From contig CAZBWO010000013.1 in the NCBI GenBank assembly GCA_964495885.1, forward strand, positions 1 to 64,000: a DNA stretch of 64,000 nucleotides, written 5' to 3'. Position numbers and translations under genes: made by a program. The DNA comes from PALG01 sp964495885 (GTDB lineage Bacteria; Bacteroidota; Bacteroidia; Flavobacteriales; Flavobacteriaceae). The notes under the pieces are model-generated. The model was not told the DNA's origin and did not search any database. It worked only from the letters and a program-made list of their open reading frames with translations. The stretch's first letter is position 1; every line of letters starts with the position of its first letter. Of this stretch, positions 44,956-53,933 are shown one piece after another.

Positions 44956-46581
44956 TTACATATGCTTGGTGAGGTCTTCAGCTCCTTCATCAAGAGCATC
45001 AGACTTCTTCCTAATGGCATTCATATATTTTTTCAATTCCTTTCGTACTACAGGAGTTAACAACAATACCCCAATGATATTCGGAACAACCATTGCAAAG
45101 ATCATTGCATCAGAGAAATCGATTACAGAACCTAAACTAATGGATGCACCAACGATTACGAAAATAATGAACAACACCTTATAAATAAGATCGGTAACCC
45201 TTCCCCTTCCGAAAAGGAATTTCCAACCCTGCATTCCGTAATAAGACCACGAAATCATGGTTGAAAAAGCAAAAAGAATTACAGCTATCGTCAAGACGAT
45301 AGAGAAATGGGGAATGACACTATCAAAAGCCGTAGCCGTCATTTCTACGCCCTCGGTAATCTCTGTACCATAGGTCATAAAACCGCCTTCAAAGTTGGTG
45401 ATGATAATTACCAAGGCCGTCATAGTACAAATCACCACAGTATCCACAAAAGGCTCAAGTAGTGCAACAATTCCTTCACTCGCGGGGTACTTTGTACGAA
45501 CTGCCGAGTGGGCAATTGCGGCAGAACCTACACCTGCTTCGTTAGAAAATGCCCCTCTTCTTATCCCTTGAATCATCACCCCTACTAATCCACCAGCGAT
45601 TCCCAATCCAGAGAATGCACCTTCAAAAATTAATCCGAAGGCATCCCCAATGTGGTTATAGTTGGCGACTAATATTACAATGGCAGCGAGTACATAAATA
45701 CCTGCCATGAAAGGAACAATCTTTTCAGTTACCGAAGCAATTCTTTTAATACCCCCAATAATTACAACAGCCACTAAAACAGACATTCCTATTCCAAAGA
45801 ACATTCCTGCATTGTCACCCGTTAACTCGAATAATTTAGTAAACTGTGCTGCTGCTTGGTTGGCCTGAAACATATTTCCGCCTCCAAAAGAACCTCCAAT
45901 CACAAACACTGCGAAGATAATTGCCAACACTTTTCCAAATCCGCCAGCACCTTTCTCCCGAAGTCCTTTTGAAAGGTAATACATTGGACCACCGTATACG
46001 GTTCCATCTTCTCCTACATCCCTATATTTTACCCCAAGGGTACATTCTGCAAATTTGGAAGCCATCCCTAAAATTCCTGCAACGATCATCCAAAATGTTG
46101 CACCTGGACCTCCAATGGAAAGTGCTACTGCAACTCCGGCAATATTTCCTAGACCAACAGTTGCAGATAGTGCAGCCGTTAGTGCCTGGAAGTGGGAAAC
46201 CTCCCCATCTGCACTTTCATCGCGAATAGTTTCTGGCAAATCGTGCCCCTCATTGGGCGTTACATCTCCATAAAGGGTATCTACCCCGTGTTTTTCTATA
46301 TCCTCGTACTTCCCACGAACTACCTTTAGGGCAGTTACAAATCCAGTAATATTGATAAGTTTAAAGTAAATAGTAAAGTATACCGCACCACCAATCAACA
46401 CAATAAGTACCCAAGGAATCCTGAATTCTTCGGAAAAAGGGATTTCCTTAAAAATTAACTCTACGAACCAGCCCGTGTACTGACTAAAAACAGCATCTAT
46501 TTTTTCCGCAGTACTTTGCTCTTGAGCAAAACTTAGTAAAGGGGTCATGATTGCTAAGAGGAATAGGTATAACTTTTTCAT
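44956..46581 (-). CDS. Alanine/glycine:cation symporter family (AGCS) transporter
   Basis: A 541-residue polytopic protein. Family blocks SATVGLGNIAGVAVALSIGGPGATFWM, GMASKFAECTLGVKYR and GAFSNEAGVGSAAIAHSA are present, and the C-terminus has further spans to about residue 510 with a charged cytoplasmic tail. AGCS carriers import alanine or glycine with sodium. The N-terminus resembles a cleavable signal peptide (LLSFAQ20) and is followed by a loop before the first span; this differs from enterobacterial homologues. A loop of about 35 acidic residues (YGDVTPNEGHDLPETIRD) is inserted before the NIAG block. Confidence 0.92.
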   Translation of the reverse strand: MKKLYLFLLAIMTPLLSFAQEQSTAEKIDAVFSQYTGWFVELIFKEIPFSEEFRIPWVLIVLIGGAVYFTIYFKLINITGFVTALKVVRGKYEDIEKHGVDTLYGDVTPNEGHDLPETIRDESADGEVSHFQALTAALSATVGLGNIAGVAVALSIGGPGATFWMIVAGILGMASKFAECTLGVKYRDVGEDGTVYGGPMYYLSKGLREKGAGGFGKVLAIIFAVFVIGGSFGGGNMFQANQAAAQFTKLFELTGDNAGMFFGIGMSVLVAVVIIGGIKRIASVTEKIVPFMAGIYVLAAIVILVANYNHIGDAFGLIFEGAFSGLGIAGGLVGVMIQGIRRGAFSNEAGVGSAAIAHSAVRTKYPASEGIVALLEPFVDTVVICTMTALVIIITNFEGGFMTYGTEITEGVEMTATAFDSVIPHFSIVLTIAVILFAFSTMISWSYYGMQGWKFLFGRGRVTDLIYKVLFIIFVIVGASISLGSVIDFSDAMIFAMVVPNIIGVLLLTPVVRKELKKYMNAIRKKSDALDEGAEDLTKHM

Positions 46582-46679
46582 TGATTGGTTTTTAATGAAG
46601 TTAACATTTATTTAAAGTAGCAAGATGCTAAAAAATTTACCGTTTTCAAATTTTTAGGGGGGAATTGTACTCGAAATAC

Positions 46680-47690
46680 TTAAACGTGGTAAAGCTGTTT
46701 TAAACTTTCAATTTGATTGGGGCGTCCAATTAGAATAAGCTTAGAATCCTTTTTAAGCACAAGGGATGGTTCTGGATTTACAATGTATTCCCCTTCGGGT
46801 GTTTTGTAACCAATTATAGAGCACCCTGTTTTTCTGCGAAGGTCTAAATCCCTAATCGCTTGCTCCTTTCCGCTAGGGCATACTTTTTCAAAAGGAATTT
46901 GCTCCACATTAATACTATCCTCCTCCCCAGAAACCGTAAGATTGTCTAAAAACTCTACCAAATCTGGAACCACTACCAAAGAAGCCATGTGCTCACCACC
47001 TATCCTGTCTGGCATAATTACATTATTGGCCCCAGCGAGTTTTAATTTTTGATAGGAAGTTTCTTCGGTGGCCCGACTAATAATTTTCAAGTCCTTGTTC
47101 ATTTGCCTAGCGGAAAGTACTACAAAAAGGTTATCAGCATCACTGGGAAGTGCACAAATTAGAGTCGAAGCCCTTTCAATACCGGCCCTAAGCAAGGTTT
47201 CATCTTCATTGGCGTTACCTTGTACGAACAGGTGGTTTTCATCATAAAAACGTTCTACAATGGCTTCATTTTTTTCTACTACTACATAATCTTGATTGTA
47301 GGCTTCTAATTTATGAACGGCTTGTTGACCGTTCCGGCCAAAACCGCAAACAATTATATGCCCATGAAGATGATCTATTTTTTCCTGCACTTTTTTATAT
47401 CTTATATTACCAATATTACTTTTACTTAATATATATTCTGAAATAACCTTAATGGCATACCCTACGATAAAGATACTGGAAAGAATCAAAAATGAGGTAA
47501 AAATCTTTTCCGAAGCAGACATGGGGTGCAGTTCACCAAAACCTACGGTTGTAATGGTAATAACCGTCATGTATATAGCATCAATCCAAGTATAACTGTA
47601 CATCAACCTGAAACCAAAAATCCCCAGTAAAAAAACCAGTAATAATAGTAGGATTGCTCCGGTAATCTTATTTTGGAATAATTTGGTCAT
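46680..47690 (-). CDS. Two-TM ion channel with RCK (TrkA-N/TrkA-C) domains
   Basis: A 336-residue MthK/Kch-like channel subunit. TM1 about 10-28, pore helix then filter T48-V-G-F-G-E53, TM2 about 64-86, an RCK Rossmann domain with GFGRNG at 116-121 and E-type acidic end of strand 2 (VVVEKNE), and a TrkA-C domain about 245-336. Four or eight such subunits form a ligand-gated potassium channel. The filter reads TVGFGE rather than TVGYGD, a variant known in bacterial channels. Its ATG overlaps the stop of the PspC-like gene by 4 nt. Confidence 0.93.
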   Translation of the reverse strand: MTKLFQNKITGAILLLLLVFLLGIFGFRLMYSYTWIDAIYMTVITITTVGFGELHPMSASEKIFTSFLILSSIFIVGYAIKVISEYILSKSNIGNIRYKKVQEKIDHLHGHIIVCGFGRNGQQAVHKLEAYNQDYVVVEKNEAIVERFYDENHLFVQGNANEDETLLRAGIERASTLICALPSDADNLFVVLSARQMNKDLKIISRATEETSYQKLKLAGANNVIMPDRIGGEHMASLVVVPDLVEFLDNLTVSGEEDSINVEQIPFEKVCPSGKEQAIRDLDLRRKTGCSIIGYKTPEGEYIVNPEPSLVLKKDSKLILIGRPNQIESLKQLYHV

Positions 47691-47917
47691 AAATCAAATA
47701 CGGAAGTCCGTTTAGTATAGACTAAGTCTTTTATTTTGAGCCAAAAGGCTAAAAACAGGTAAAATGCAAACCCTATTCCCAATGTGGCAAAACTCACATA
47801 GATAAATGAAATACGTACGGTCTTTGCCCGCATGCCCAAGCGCTCGGCTAATCTGGAACAAACATAAAAGCCGTGCCTTTCAAAAAAATGCCGGAGATCG
47901 TACATGAATTGCATCAT
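47687..47917 (-). CDS. PspC-domain small membrane protein
   Basis: A 76-residue protein with the PspC domain pattern: a polar N-terminus, RLAERLGMRAKTVRISFIYVSFATLGIGFAFYLFLAFWL with one long transmembrane segment (about 35-60), and a basic tail. PspC-type proteins sense or buffer envelope stress. Translational coupling to the RCK channel gene (ATGA overlap) suggests the two are made together; a regulatory interaction is an inference. Confidence 0.82.
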   Translation of the reverse strand: MMQFMYDLRHFFERHGFYVCSRLAERLGMRAKTVRISFIYVSFATLGIGFAFYLFLAFWLKIKDLVYTKRTSVFDL

Positions 47918-47961
47918 TTGGGAAAATTACTGCTTTTTCCTATAATAAAAAACCATTTGGG

Positions 47962-49242
47962 CTACTTCAACGCAAAATTGCCTACGGCACAGTGAAGACA
48001 TTTTCTATTGTCACAATATTGCTGCTTTAATTGCAACAAGGCCTGTGTATACATTGCAGAATCATCCATTTCCCGAATAGCCCTAAATTTCGTAATGATC
48101 TTATTTTTTTCTCCGCTAAGGGAAAGTGCCAAGGCTTCTAAATTTTCAGAGATGTCTTCTCCTTGATACTTTGCATAGGCAAACTTGATTGGGATAACGG
48201 TATTGATAAGCAACAAATCTATAAACCCTTTCGTGAGGCTTTTTTTTCGCTTGGCGGAAGCCACTTCAAAATTGTAATGAAGATCCCAATATTCGCTAGC
48301 AGCAACATGAAATAATTTATAAAATTCCTCTTTGGTATTGGTGGTAATGACCTCAGAAAAAAGATGTTCCCGCTCTGTCCATAAGGCAGCAAACTGGGCT
48401 AAACGGATAGTTGGAAAGTTTGGAGGTCGTAACCTGAAAAATTTTGGAGGAACTACACCAAATTGGTCTAATTCAAAAAAATGTTTAGAATAGGTATAAC
48501 TATCCTGAAGCAATTCATAGTAAGAATCTGGCAGTTCTTTTTCCAACATCCCAGCTTGACCAAATAGCAATGCTTCAAACTTCAGTAAATTGTAACGACA
48601 TTTCTGGAATTTGTCAAAAGGAACCGATTTTGCAATGCTGAAAAAAGATTCTCCATTTAATTTGAGTCCAAAATTCCGAAGTAACATTCTAAAAAAAACC
48701 GCTTCCCAATTATTTTGGGTAGCTTCAAGTTCCTGAACAATTCTGGTAGTTTTTTCTTCCAATCGTTCTACAAAAAGCCTATTTAACCAATTGTTAAATG
48801 TTAGGCTAGGTACTTCCTTAAAATGTTGCTCACAGGGAATAAAAAATTCCTTTCTAGAAAAAAAATCATGGTATTTCTGAGTAAGCGCAAGATCAACCCT
48901 GTTCTCAAGAATCAATGTGGGTATTTGGGTCTTATCCTTACGGAAAATTTCCCTGTCATGCTCCCATACCACATGTAGAATGACATTATCATAATTAGGG
49001 TCATCTTGATGCCCATGAGCCATCCATTCTGAAGAAGTTACATGAAGTTCAATGTTTCCAGCCCACCGCTGATTACCAATTATCAATTGGGCCGCCAGAA
49101 AATCGGGGCCCTGATGTTCATTATAGGTTCCTTGATTAAGGATTTTAATTGCCTCACCTGAAGTAGTTTGCAAATCCCGTTTTTGAAATTTTTGAAACCT
49201 CCATAAATAATGAAGAAATTCTTCCTTCATTGTATTGTCCAA
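47962..49242 (-). CDS. DUF2851 family protein
   Basis: A 426-residue cytoplasmic protein of the Bacteroidota-typical DUF2851 family, function unknown. Hallmarks are NQGTYNEHQGPDFLAAQLIIG, WAGNIELHVTSSEW and the C-terminal cysteine cluster CDNRKCLHCAVG. The GPDF followed by GNIELHV resembles the spaced Asp and Glu-x-His/Lys of PD-(D/E)xK nuclease folds; this is a visual inference. Start may be MDNT at 49242 or the Met four codons later (MKEEFLHYLW). It precedes the PspC-like gene by 44 nt. Confidence 0.88.
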   Translation of the reverse strand: MDNTMKEEFLHYLWRFQKFQKRDLQTTSGEAIKILNQGTYNEHQGPDFLAAQLIIGNQRWAGNIELHVTSSEWMAHGHQDDPNYDNVILHVVWEHDREIFRKDKTQIPTLILENRVDLALTQKYHDFFSRKEFFIPCEQHFKEVPSLTFNNWLNRLFVERLEEKTTRIVQELEATQNNWEAVFFRMLLRNFGLKLNGESFFSIAKSVPFDKFQKCRYNLLKFEALLFGQAGMLEKELPDSYYELLQDSYTYSKHFFELDQFGVVPPKFFRLRPPNFPTIRLAQFAALWTEREHLFSEVITTNTKEEFYKLFHVAASEYWDLHYNFEVASAKRKKSLTKGFIDLLLINTVIPIKFAYAKYQGEDISENLEALALSLSGEKNKIITKFRAIREMDDSAMYTQALLQLKQQYCDNRKCLHCAVGNFALK

Positions 49243-49316
49243 ACGTAAACGGGGAGTTTGCGGAACAGAAATTTAAAGGTAAGAAAAAACTTATATATGC
49301 AGCAAAAGGAAATAAA

Positions 49317-50297
49317 CTATTCTAGAAAACCTTGTTTACGCATCCAGTCGTTATTGAACATTTTGGCAACATACCTACTGCCATGATCATGAAATAAAAC
49401 GACCACCACATCGTCTTTGGAAAAATGTTCCTTTAGTTGTAACACTCCTTTTATGGCGGCACCTGCAGAGTTTCCCAGGAACATACCTTCTTCTTTTGCC
49501 AAGCGTTGAGTGTAGACTGCAGCATCTTTATCTGTGACTTTCGTAAAACCGTCAATAATGTCAAAATTTACATTGGCAGGAAGAATATCTTCCCCTATAC
49601 CTTCTGTTATATATGGGTAGATTTCGTTTTCATCAAAAATTCCAGTTTCGTGGTATTTTTTAAAAACACTCCCATAGGTGTCAACCCCCCATACTTTAAC
49701 ATTTGGGTTTTGCTCCTTAAGGTATTTTCCAACACCACTTATAGTACCTCCGGTTCCTACTCCCACTACAAAATGGGTCACCTTGCCACTAGTTTGCTTC
49801 CAGATTTCAGGGCCCGTGCTCTCATAATGTGCTTTGGTGTTACTAGGATTGTCATATTGATTCACATACCAACTATTTGGGGTTTCCTCTGCCATTCGTT
49901 TTGAAACTGAATAGTACGACCTTGGGTCATCGGGCGCAACATCGGTTGGACATACCACTACTTCGGCACCAACTGCCCGCAGTACGTCCATTTTTTCCTT
50001 GGATTGCTTATCTGAAATAACAAAAATACATTTATACCCTTTCACAATTGCCGCTAAAGCCAAGCCCATTCCAGTATTCCCACTAGTGCCTTCAATGATG
50101 GTACCTCCAGGCTTTAAACGCCCGTCTGCTTCAGCATCTTCGATCATTTTCAATGCCATACGATCCTTCACCGAGTTCCCTGGGTTGAAAGTTTCATATT
50201 TTGCCAACACCAAACAGGGTAATTCCTCTGTGAGTTTATTCAGTTTCACCAAAGGAGTATTCCCAATAGTTTCCAGTATATTTTCAGCGTATTCCAT
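49317..50297 (-). CDS. PLP-dependent cysteine synthase / cystathionine beta-synthase-type enzyme
   Basis: A 326-residue fold-type II PLP enzyme. K44 (NPGNSVKDR) is the Schiff-base lysine, GTSGNTG (70-76) and VGTGGTI bind the phosphate. The PTDVAPDDPRSYYSVSKRMAEE stretch and the end DWMRKQGFLE follow animal cystathionine beta-synthase more closely than CysK. There is no heme region and no C-terminal CBS-domain pair, so this is the bare catalytic core. It could make cystathionine or cysteine. The frame is open 12 codons further upstream to 50333, but MEYAENILETIGNTP is the standard start. It follows the permease gene by 64 nt. Confidence 0.9.
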   Translation of the reverse strand: MEYAENILETIGNTPLVKLNKLTEELPCLVLAKYETFNPGNSVKDRMALKMIEDAEADGRLKPGGTIIEGTSGNTGMGLALAAIVKGYKCIFVISDKQSKEKMDVLRAVGAEVVVCPTDVAPDDPRSYYSVSKRMAEETPNSWYVNQYDNPSNTKAHYESTGPEIWKQTSGKVTHFVVGVGTGGTISGVGKYLKEQNPNVKVWGVDTYGSVFKKYHETGIFDENEIYPYITEGIGEDILPANVNFDIIDGFTKVTDKDAAVYTQRLAKEEGMFLGNSAGAAIKGVLQLKEHFSKDDVVVVLFHDHGSRYVAKMFNNDWMRKQGFLE

Positions 50298-50361
50298 ATC
50301 TGTTTTTAAGCCGCGGCAAAAGTACAAAAACATCGTTATTTGCCATGGTATTCAGCATAAA

Positions 50362-51597
50362 TTATTCAAATCTAATGGCTTTCACGGGAGCAATTTTGGA
50401 GACCAAATAAGAAGGAATCAACAACATTACTAAACAAAGCAGCAATGTCCCCACATTTAGTAATAAAATATATCCAAAATCAATGAATACAGGGGCTTCC
50501 GTTACGTAATAGGTTTGCGGATCTAACTTGATGAATTTACCAAACTTTTGCAATAACAACAAGCCAATTCCTATGATGTTTCCAAAGAATAATCCAATGC
50601 AGATAATATATGCAGCATTGTATAGAAAGATTTTACGAATACTCCAATCATTACTTCCCAAGGCCTTTAATATGCCTATCATTTGTGTACGTTCCAATAT
50701 TAAAACCAACAATGCGGTTATCATGTTGATTCCAGAAATTAGAATCATAATTCCAATAATAAGATAGGTATTGAAATCAAACAAATCAATCCATTCAAAC
50801 ATGGAATAAAATTTATCCCGAATGGTGATGGAATCCAAATCGCTTGGTGTTTCTTCATAGACTTGATTTCCAATAGACTGAATTTCATCAAAATCTTCCA
50901 CAAACACTTCAAAAGCCCCAACTTGATCTGCCTCCCATTTATTAAGCCGTTGAAGATGCCGAATATCTGCCATCACAAATTGCTCATCGAATTCCTGGAA
51001 CCCACTATCATATATTCCTACGATAGTCAAGCCCAAGCTTCTTATTTTCCGTTCGCTTTCCTCCTGAAGGAAAAATACATTAATGCGATCTCCCAACTGC
51101 AATTCAAGCCTATTTACTAAGTAAGAAGATACCAAGATTTCATCGTTAAGGGTCTCTTTAAAATTGGGTAGACGCCCTTCTTGCAAAAACTCTTCAAATG
51201 CCCCCCAGCTGTATTCCTTTCCAACTCCTTTTACCACTACCCCCTCAAAATCTTTTTCTGTACGGATTACCCCTCCTTTGGCAGCGGTAGCTTGAATATG
51301 GGTAACCCCTTCCACCGAAGTAAACGTTGGATAAAAATCCTGATGAATGGAGATTGGGGTCTGGGACTCATCTGTATTGTTGGAATCGAATTTTGAAATA
51401 ATGATATCCCCATTAAACGCAGAGACTTTTTCCCGTATTTTCTTTTGGAGTCCCAAAGTAACCGCAATGGATATAAGCATAATAGTCACCCCCAGGGCTA
51501 TGGCAGCAATTGCTATTTTTATTATTGGGGCCGATACACTACTTTTACGATCCTTGGAAGCAATAATGCGTCTAGCTGCAAAAAATTCGAAATTCAC
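50362..51597 (-). CDS. LolC/LolE-like ABC transporter permease
   Basis: A 411-residue FtsX-superfamily permease: TM1 about 25-50, a large periplasmic MacB-like domain about 52-270, then three C-terminal spans (about 275-300, 320-350, 375-400). The N-terminus MNFEFFAARRI and C-terminus APVKAIRFE are typical of the lipoprotein-releasing LolC/E group. The partner ATPase LolD is not adjacent. Its start codon is only 6 nt from that of the divergent namZ gene, and its best -7 box lies inside namZ. Confidence 0.88.
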   Translation of the reverse strand: MNFEFFAARRIIASKDRKSSVSAPIIKIAIAAIALGVTIMLISIAVTLGLQKKIREKVSAFNGDIIISKFDSNNTDESQTPISIHQDFYPTFTSVEGVTHIQATAAKGGVIRTEKDFEGVVVKGVGKEYSWGAFEEFLQEGRLPNFKETLNDEILVSSYLVNRLELQLGDRINVFFLQEESERKIRSLGLTIVGIYDSGFQEFDEQFVMADIRHLQRLNKWEADQVGAFEVFVEDFDEIQSIGNQVYEETPSDLDSITIRDKFYSMFEWIDLFDFNTYLIIGIMILISGINMITALLVLILERTQMIGILKALGSNDWSIRKIFLYNAAYIICIGLFFGNIIGIGLLLLQKFGKFIKLDPQTYYVTEAPVFIDFGYILLLNVGTLLLCLVMLLIPSYLVSKIAPVKAIRFE

Positions 51598-51603
51598 TTA
51601 GGT

Positions 51604-52848
51604 ATGCGGTTTACTTTTTTCAAAAATACATTAATAAAACTTCTTCCTCTAACGATCCTTGCCTGTTTTTCGTGTGGAAGCCAGAACAATGAACCCAAGG
51701 ATAGGGTTTCAGAAAATAGTGTTTCCCTGGAAAAAGAGATTGGAATCCTTCCGGGTATTTATCAAACAGCACAATATCTCCCGCTGCTTAAAGAAAAGAA
51801 CGTTGGGATTGTAGCCAACCCTACTTCGGCTTTTTCGGAAGATTCGCCCATGATTCATTTGGTTGATTTTCTCCTTTCGGAAGGAATTGAAGTGACCAAG
51901 GTTTTTTCACCAGAGCATGGTTTCCGTGGTAAGGCAGACGCAGGGGAAACCGTGCAAGATGGTAAAGATCCCAAAACGGGACTTCCTATTTTTTCGCTAC
52001 ACGGAAAACATAGAAAACCCACCGAAACACATATGAAAGAAATTGATATCATGGTATTTGATATTCAGGATGTAGGAGTTCGGTTTTACACGTATTTATC
52101 AACCCTTCACTATGTCATGGAAGCTTGCGCTGAAGCGGGCATACCTTTATTAGTTTTGGATCGTCCCAATCCTAATAGTCATTACATAGATGGACCAGTG
52201 ATGGAAATGTCCCACACAAGCTTCTTAGGTCTACATCCCGTACCGTTGGTGTATGGCATGACCATTGGCGAATATGCACAAATGATTAATGGCGAGGGTT
52301 GGTTGGCAAACAAGCTTCGTTGTGATTTAACGGTAATTCCTGTGGAAAACTACACCCATAAAGATTCGTACCATTTAAATGTTCGTCCGTCTCCTAACCT
52401 ACCCAATGATGTAGCTATTAACTTATACCCTAGCCTTGGGCTATTGGAAGGGACCAACCTTAACGCAGGACGTGGTTCAGAGATGCAATTCCAAATCTTT
52501 GGCTCCCCTTACCTACCTTCGGAAAAATATTCATTTCAATACACCCCAAAACCCAACGAAGGTTCCAAATATCCAAAGTTTGAAGGAAAATTATGCAACG
52601 GACTTGATCTTCGGGAAACACCCAAAATGAAGGAAATAGACCTTACATGGATCATTGAAGCGTACAAAAACTACCCAAAAAACGAGTCTTTTTTTAACAC
52701 TAATAACTTCACCAAACATGCTGGAACCGAAGTCCTTCAACAGCAAATTGAAGAAGGACTTTCCATGGAAGAAATTAGAAAAACATGGACGGAAAGCTTG
52801 GCTAATTTCAAACAAGTTCGAAAAAAATACTTGCTTTACGAAGACTGA
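51604..52848 (+). CDS. namZ: Exo-beta-N-acetylmuramidase NamZ (DUF1343, GH171-type) lipoprotein
   Basis: A 414-residue lipoprotein (signal ending ILAC21 or FSC24). The DUF1343 blocks are clear: VGIVANPTSAF, VFSPEHGFRGKADAGE, DIQDVGVRFYTYLSTLHYVMEA, LDRPNPNSHYIDGP, and YPSLGLLEGTNLNAGRGS. NamZ removes N-acetylmuramic acid from the non-reducing end of peptidoglycan fragments during cell-wall recycling; E in PEHGF is the likely catalytic acid by family knowledge. The frame opens 53 codons earlier at 51445, but that part is antisense to the permease gene and the ATG at 51604 begins a proper lipoprotein signal. It overlaps the convergent ykgJ-type gene by 13 nt. Confidence 0.92.
   Translation: MRFTFFKNTLIKLLPLTILACFSCGSQNNEPKDRVSENSVSLEKEIGILPGIYQTAQYLPLLKEKNVGIVANPTSAFSEDSPMIHLVDFLLSEGIEVTKVFSPEHGFRGKADAGETVQDGKDPKTGLPIFSLHGKHRKPTETHMKEIDIMVFDIQDVGVRFYTYLSTLHYVMEACAEAGIPLLVLDRPNPNSHYIDGPVMEMSHTSFLGLHPVPLVYGMTIGEYAQMINGEGWLANKLRCDLTVIPVENYTHKDSYHLNVRPSPNLPNDVAINLYPSLGLLEGTNLNAGRGSEMQFQIFGSPYLPSEKYSFQYTPKPNEGSKYPKFEGKLCNGLDLRETPKMKEIDLTWIIEAYKNYPKNESFFNTNNFTKHAGTEVLQQQIEEGLSMEEIRKTWTESLANFKQVRKKYLLYED
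51621..51628 (-). promoter_or_regulatory. Candidate -7 box (TATTTTTG) of the LolC/E-like gene, inside namZ
   Basis: Minus-strand TATTTTTG fits TAnnTTTG and would give a leader of about 17 nt. It lies in codons 6-9 of namZ because the two divergent start codons are separated by only 6 nt. Confidence 0.4.
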
Positions 52849-53336
52849 TTTAAACGCTGCTTCATCTGCTCCACAATTTGAAAGGCTGCAGGACAAATAG
52901 CCACATTTTTTAACGTAAGATGGGAAATTTGATGAAATTTTCTTCTATCGGTGTGTGGAAATTCACGGCAGGCTTTGGGGCGCACTTCATAAATACTGCA
53001 ATAGTTATCGGCACCCAAAAAAGAACATGGCAATGATTGCAATACATAGTCATTCTCTTCATCAACCCGCAAATATTGAGCAATAAATGCTTGGGGTTTC
53101 AAACGAAAATGTTTCGCAATTCGCTCAATATCCTTGTTTGTAAATAAAGGTCCGGTTGTTTTACAACAATTGGCACACTCCAAACAGTTGGTACCCGCGA
53201 ATACTTCATTGTGCAATTCGACCATCAGTGAATCTAAATGCTTTGGAGGCTTCTTCTTTAGTTTTGCAAAAAATTTTTTATTCTCTTTAGCTACCTCTTT
53301 TGCCCGTTGTGGCAACTCCTGTAAAATCTCATCCAT
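52836..53336 (-). CDS. YkgJ-family cysteine-cluster protein (UPF0153)
   Basis: A 166-residue protein with the metal-cluster pattern of the YkgJ family: CLECANCCKTTGP, then LPCSFLGADNYCSIYEVRPKACREFPHTDRR and a final ICPAAF cysteine. The eight or so conserved cysteines probably bind zinc or an iron-sulfur cluster; the biochemical role is unknown. It is cytoplasmic (no signal). It lies 18 nt downstream of the DUF2059 gene and likely shares its transcript; its 3' end overlaps the end of namZ by 13 nt on the opposite strand. Confidence 0.9.
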   Translation of the reverse strand: MDEILQELPQRAKEVAKENKKFFAKLKKKPPKHLDSLMVELHNEVFAGTNCLECANCCKTTGPLFTNKDIERIAKHFRLKPQAFIAQYLRVDEENDYVLQSLPCSFLGADNYCSIYEVRPKACREFPHTDRRKFHQISHLTLKNVAICPAAFQIVEQMKQRLNQSS

Positions 53337-53354
53337 GGAGCATTAACTTAACCG

Positions 53355-53894
53355 TTAGTATACGTAACCGTCTTTTACCAATGTACTCATTTTGGAGCCA
53401 AAAAGCTCTTTGCTCCAATCGCTTGAAATTATCTCAACATCTTTGGATAACGCAGGGCGCACAGTCTCGATTTTTTCTCCTACTTCGGAATTGAAAAAAT
53501 CTTGGATAACCTTGTTTTCAGATGCTGAAAGTGATTTTTGCTTGATCATTTTTTGTGCAGCTTCGGTTTCATAAAATTGGGTCATGGCCGCAATTTCTTC
53601 CCTGGTAAAATGTTTTCGATAGGCAAAAGACAACATCCGTATCACCTCATCAACTTGTTCGGTTTTGTCTTTCCGAAGTTTTTCCCACTCCTTATTTGGA
53701 ATGTCAAATTTGCTGAAATTCCGTTTCAGTAAAGGAAACACCTCTTCAAAAGCCTCCCCGTATTGTTGGCGGGTACCGTTGATGTTCAAATAATTGATGA
53801 CTTCTTTTTGAAAATCATCAATTTGTGCAGAAGCTGAAAAACAAACCGAAAAAAAAACCGTTAAAATAACAACATACATTTTTTTGATTCTCAT
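53355..53894 (-). CDS. DUF2059 secreted protein
   Basis: A 179-residue protein with a signal peptide (cleavage near SASAQ24). The C-terminal domain about 70-150 matches DUF2059, an all-helical periplasmic module: VIRMLSFAYRKHFTREEIAAMTQFYETEAAQKMIKQ. Function unknown. It starts 39 nt from the divergent metalloprotease start and is followed at 18 nt by the ykgJ-type gene. Confidence 0.88.
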   Translation of the reverse strand: MRIKKMYVVILTVFFSVCFSASAQIDDFQKEVINYLNINGTRQQYGEAFEEVFPLLKRNFSKFDIPNKEWEKLRKDKTEQVDEVIRMLSFAYRKHFTREEIAAMTQFYETEAAQKMIKQKSLSASENKVIQDFFNSEVGEKIETVRPALSKDVEIISSDWSKELFGSKMSTLVKDGYVY

Positions 53895-53902
53895 ATAAAA
53901 GC

Positions 53903-53910
53903 TATGTTTG
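53903..53910 (+). promoter_or_regulatory. Candidate -7 box (TATGTTTG) of the metzincin-like gene
   Basis: Exact TAnnTTTG match, 23 nt before the ATG at 53934. It overlaps an upstream in-frame ATG at 53904, which therefore cannot be the translation start if this promoter is used. Confidence 0.5.
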
Positions 53911-53933
53911 TTTTGATGACTAAAATTTTTGCT

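Noticed and set aside
51445..51603. 53-codon upstream extension of namZ
   Set aside because: The extension is antisense to the permease coding region and lacks a signal sequence; the ATG at 51604 starts a canonical lipoprotein signal.
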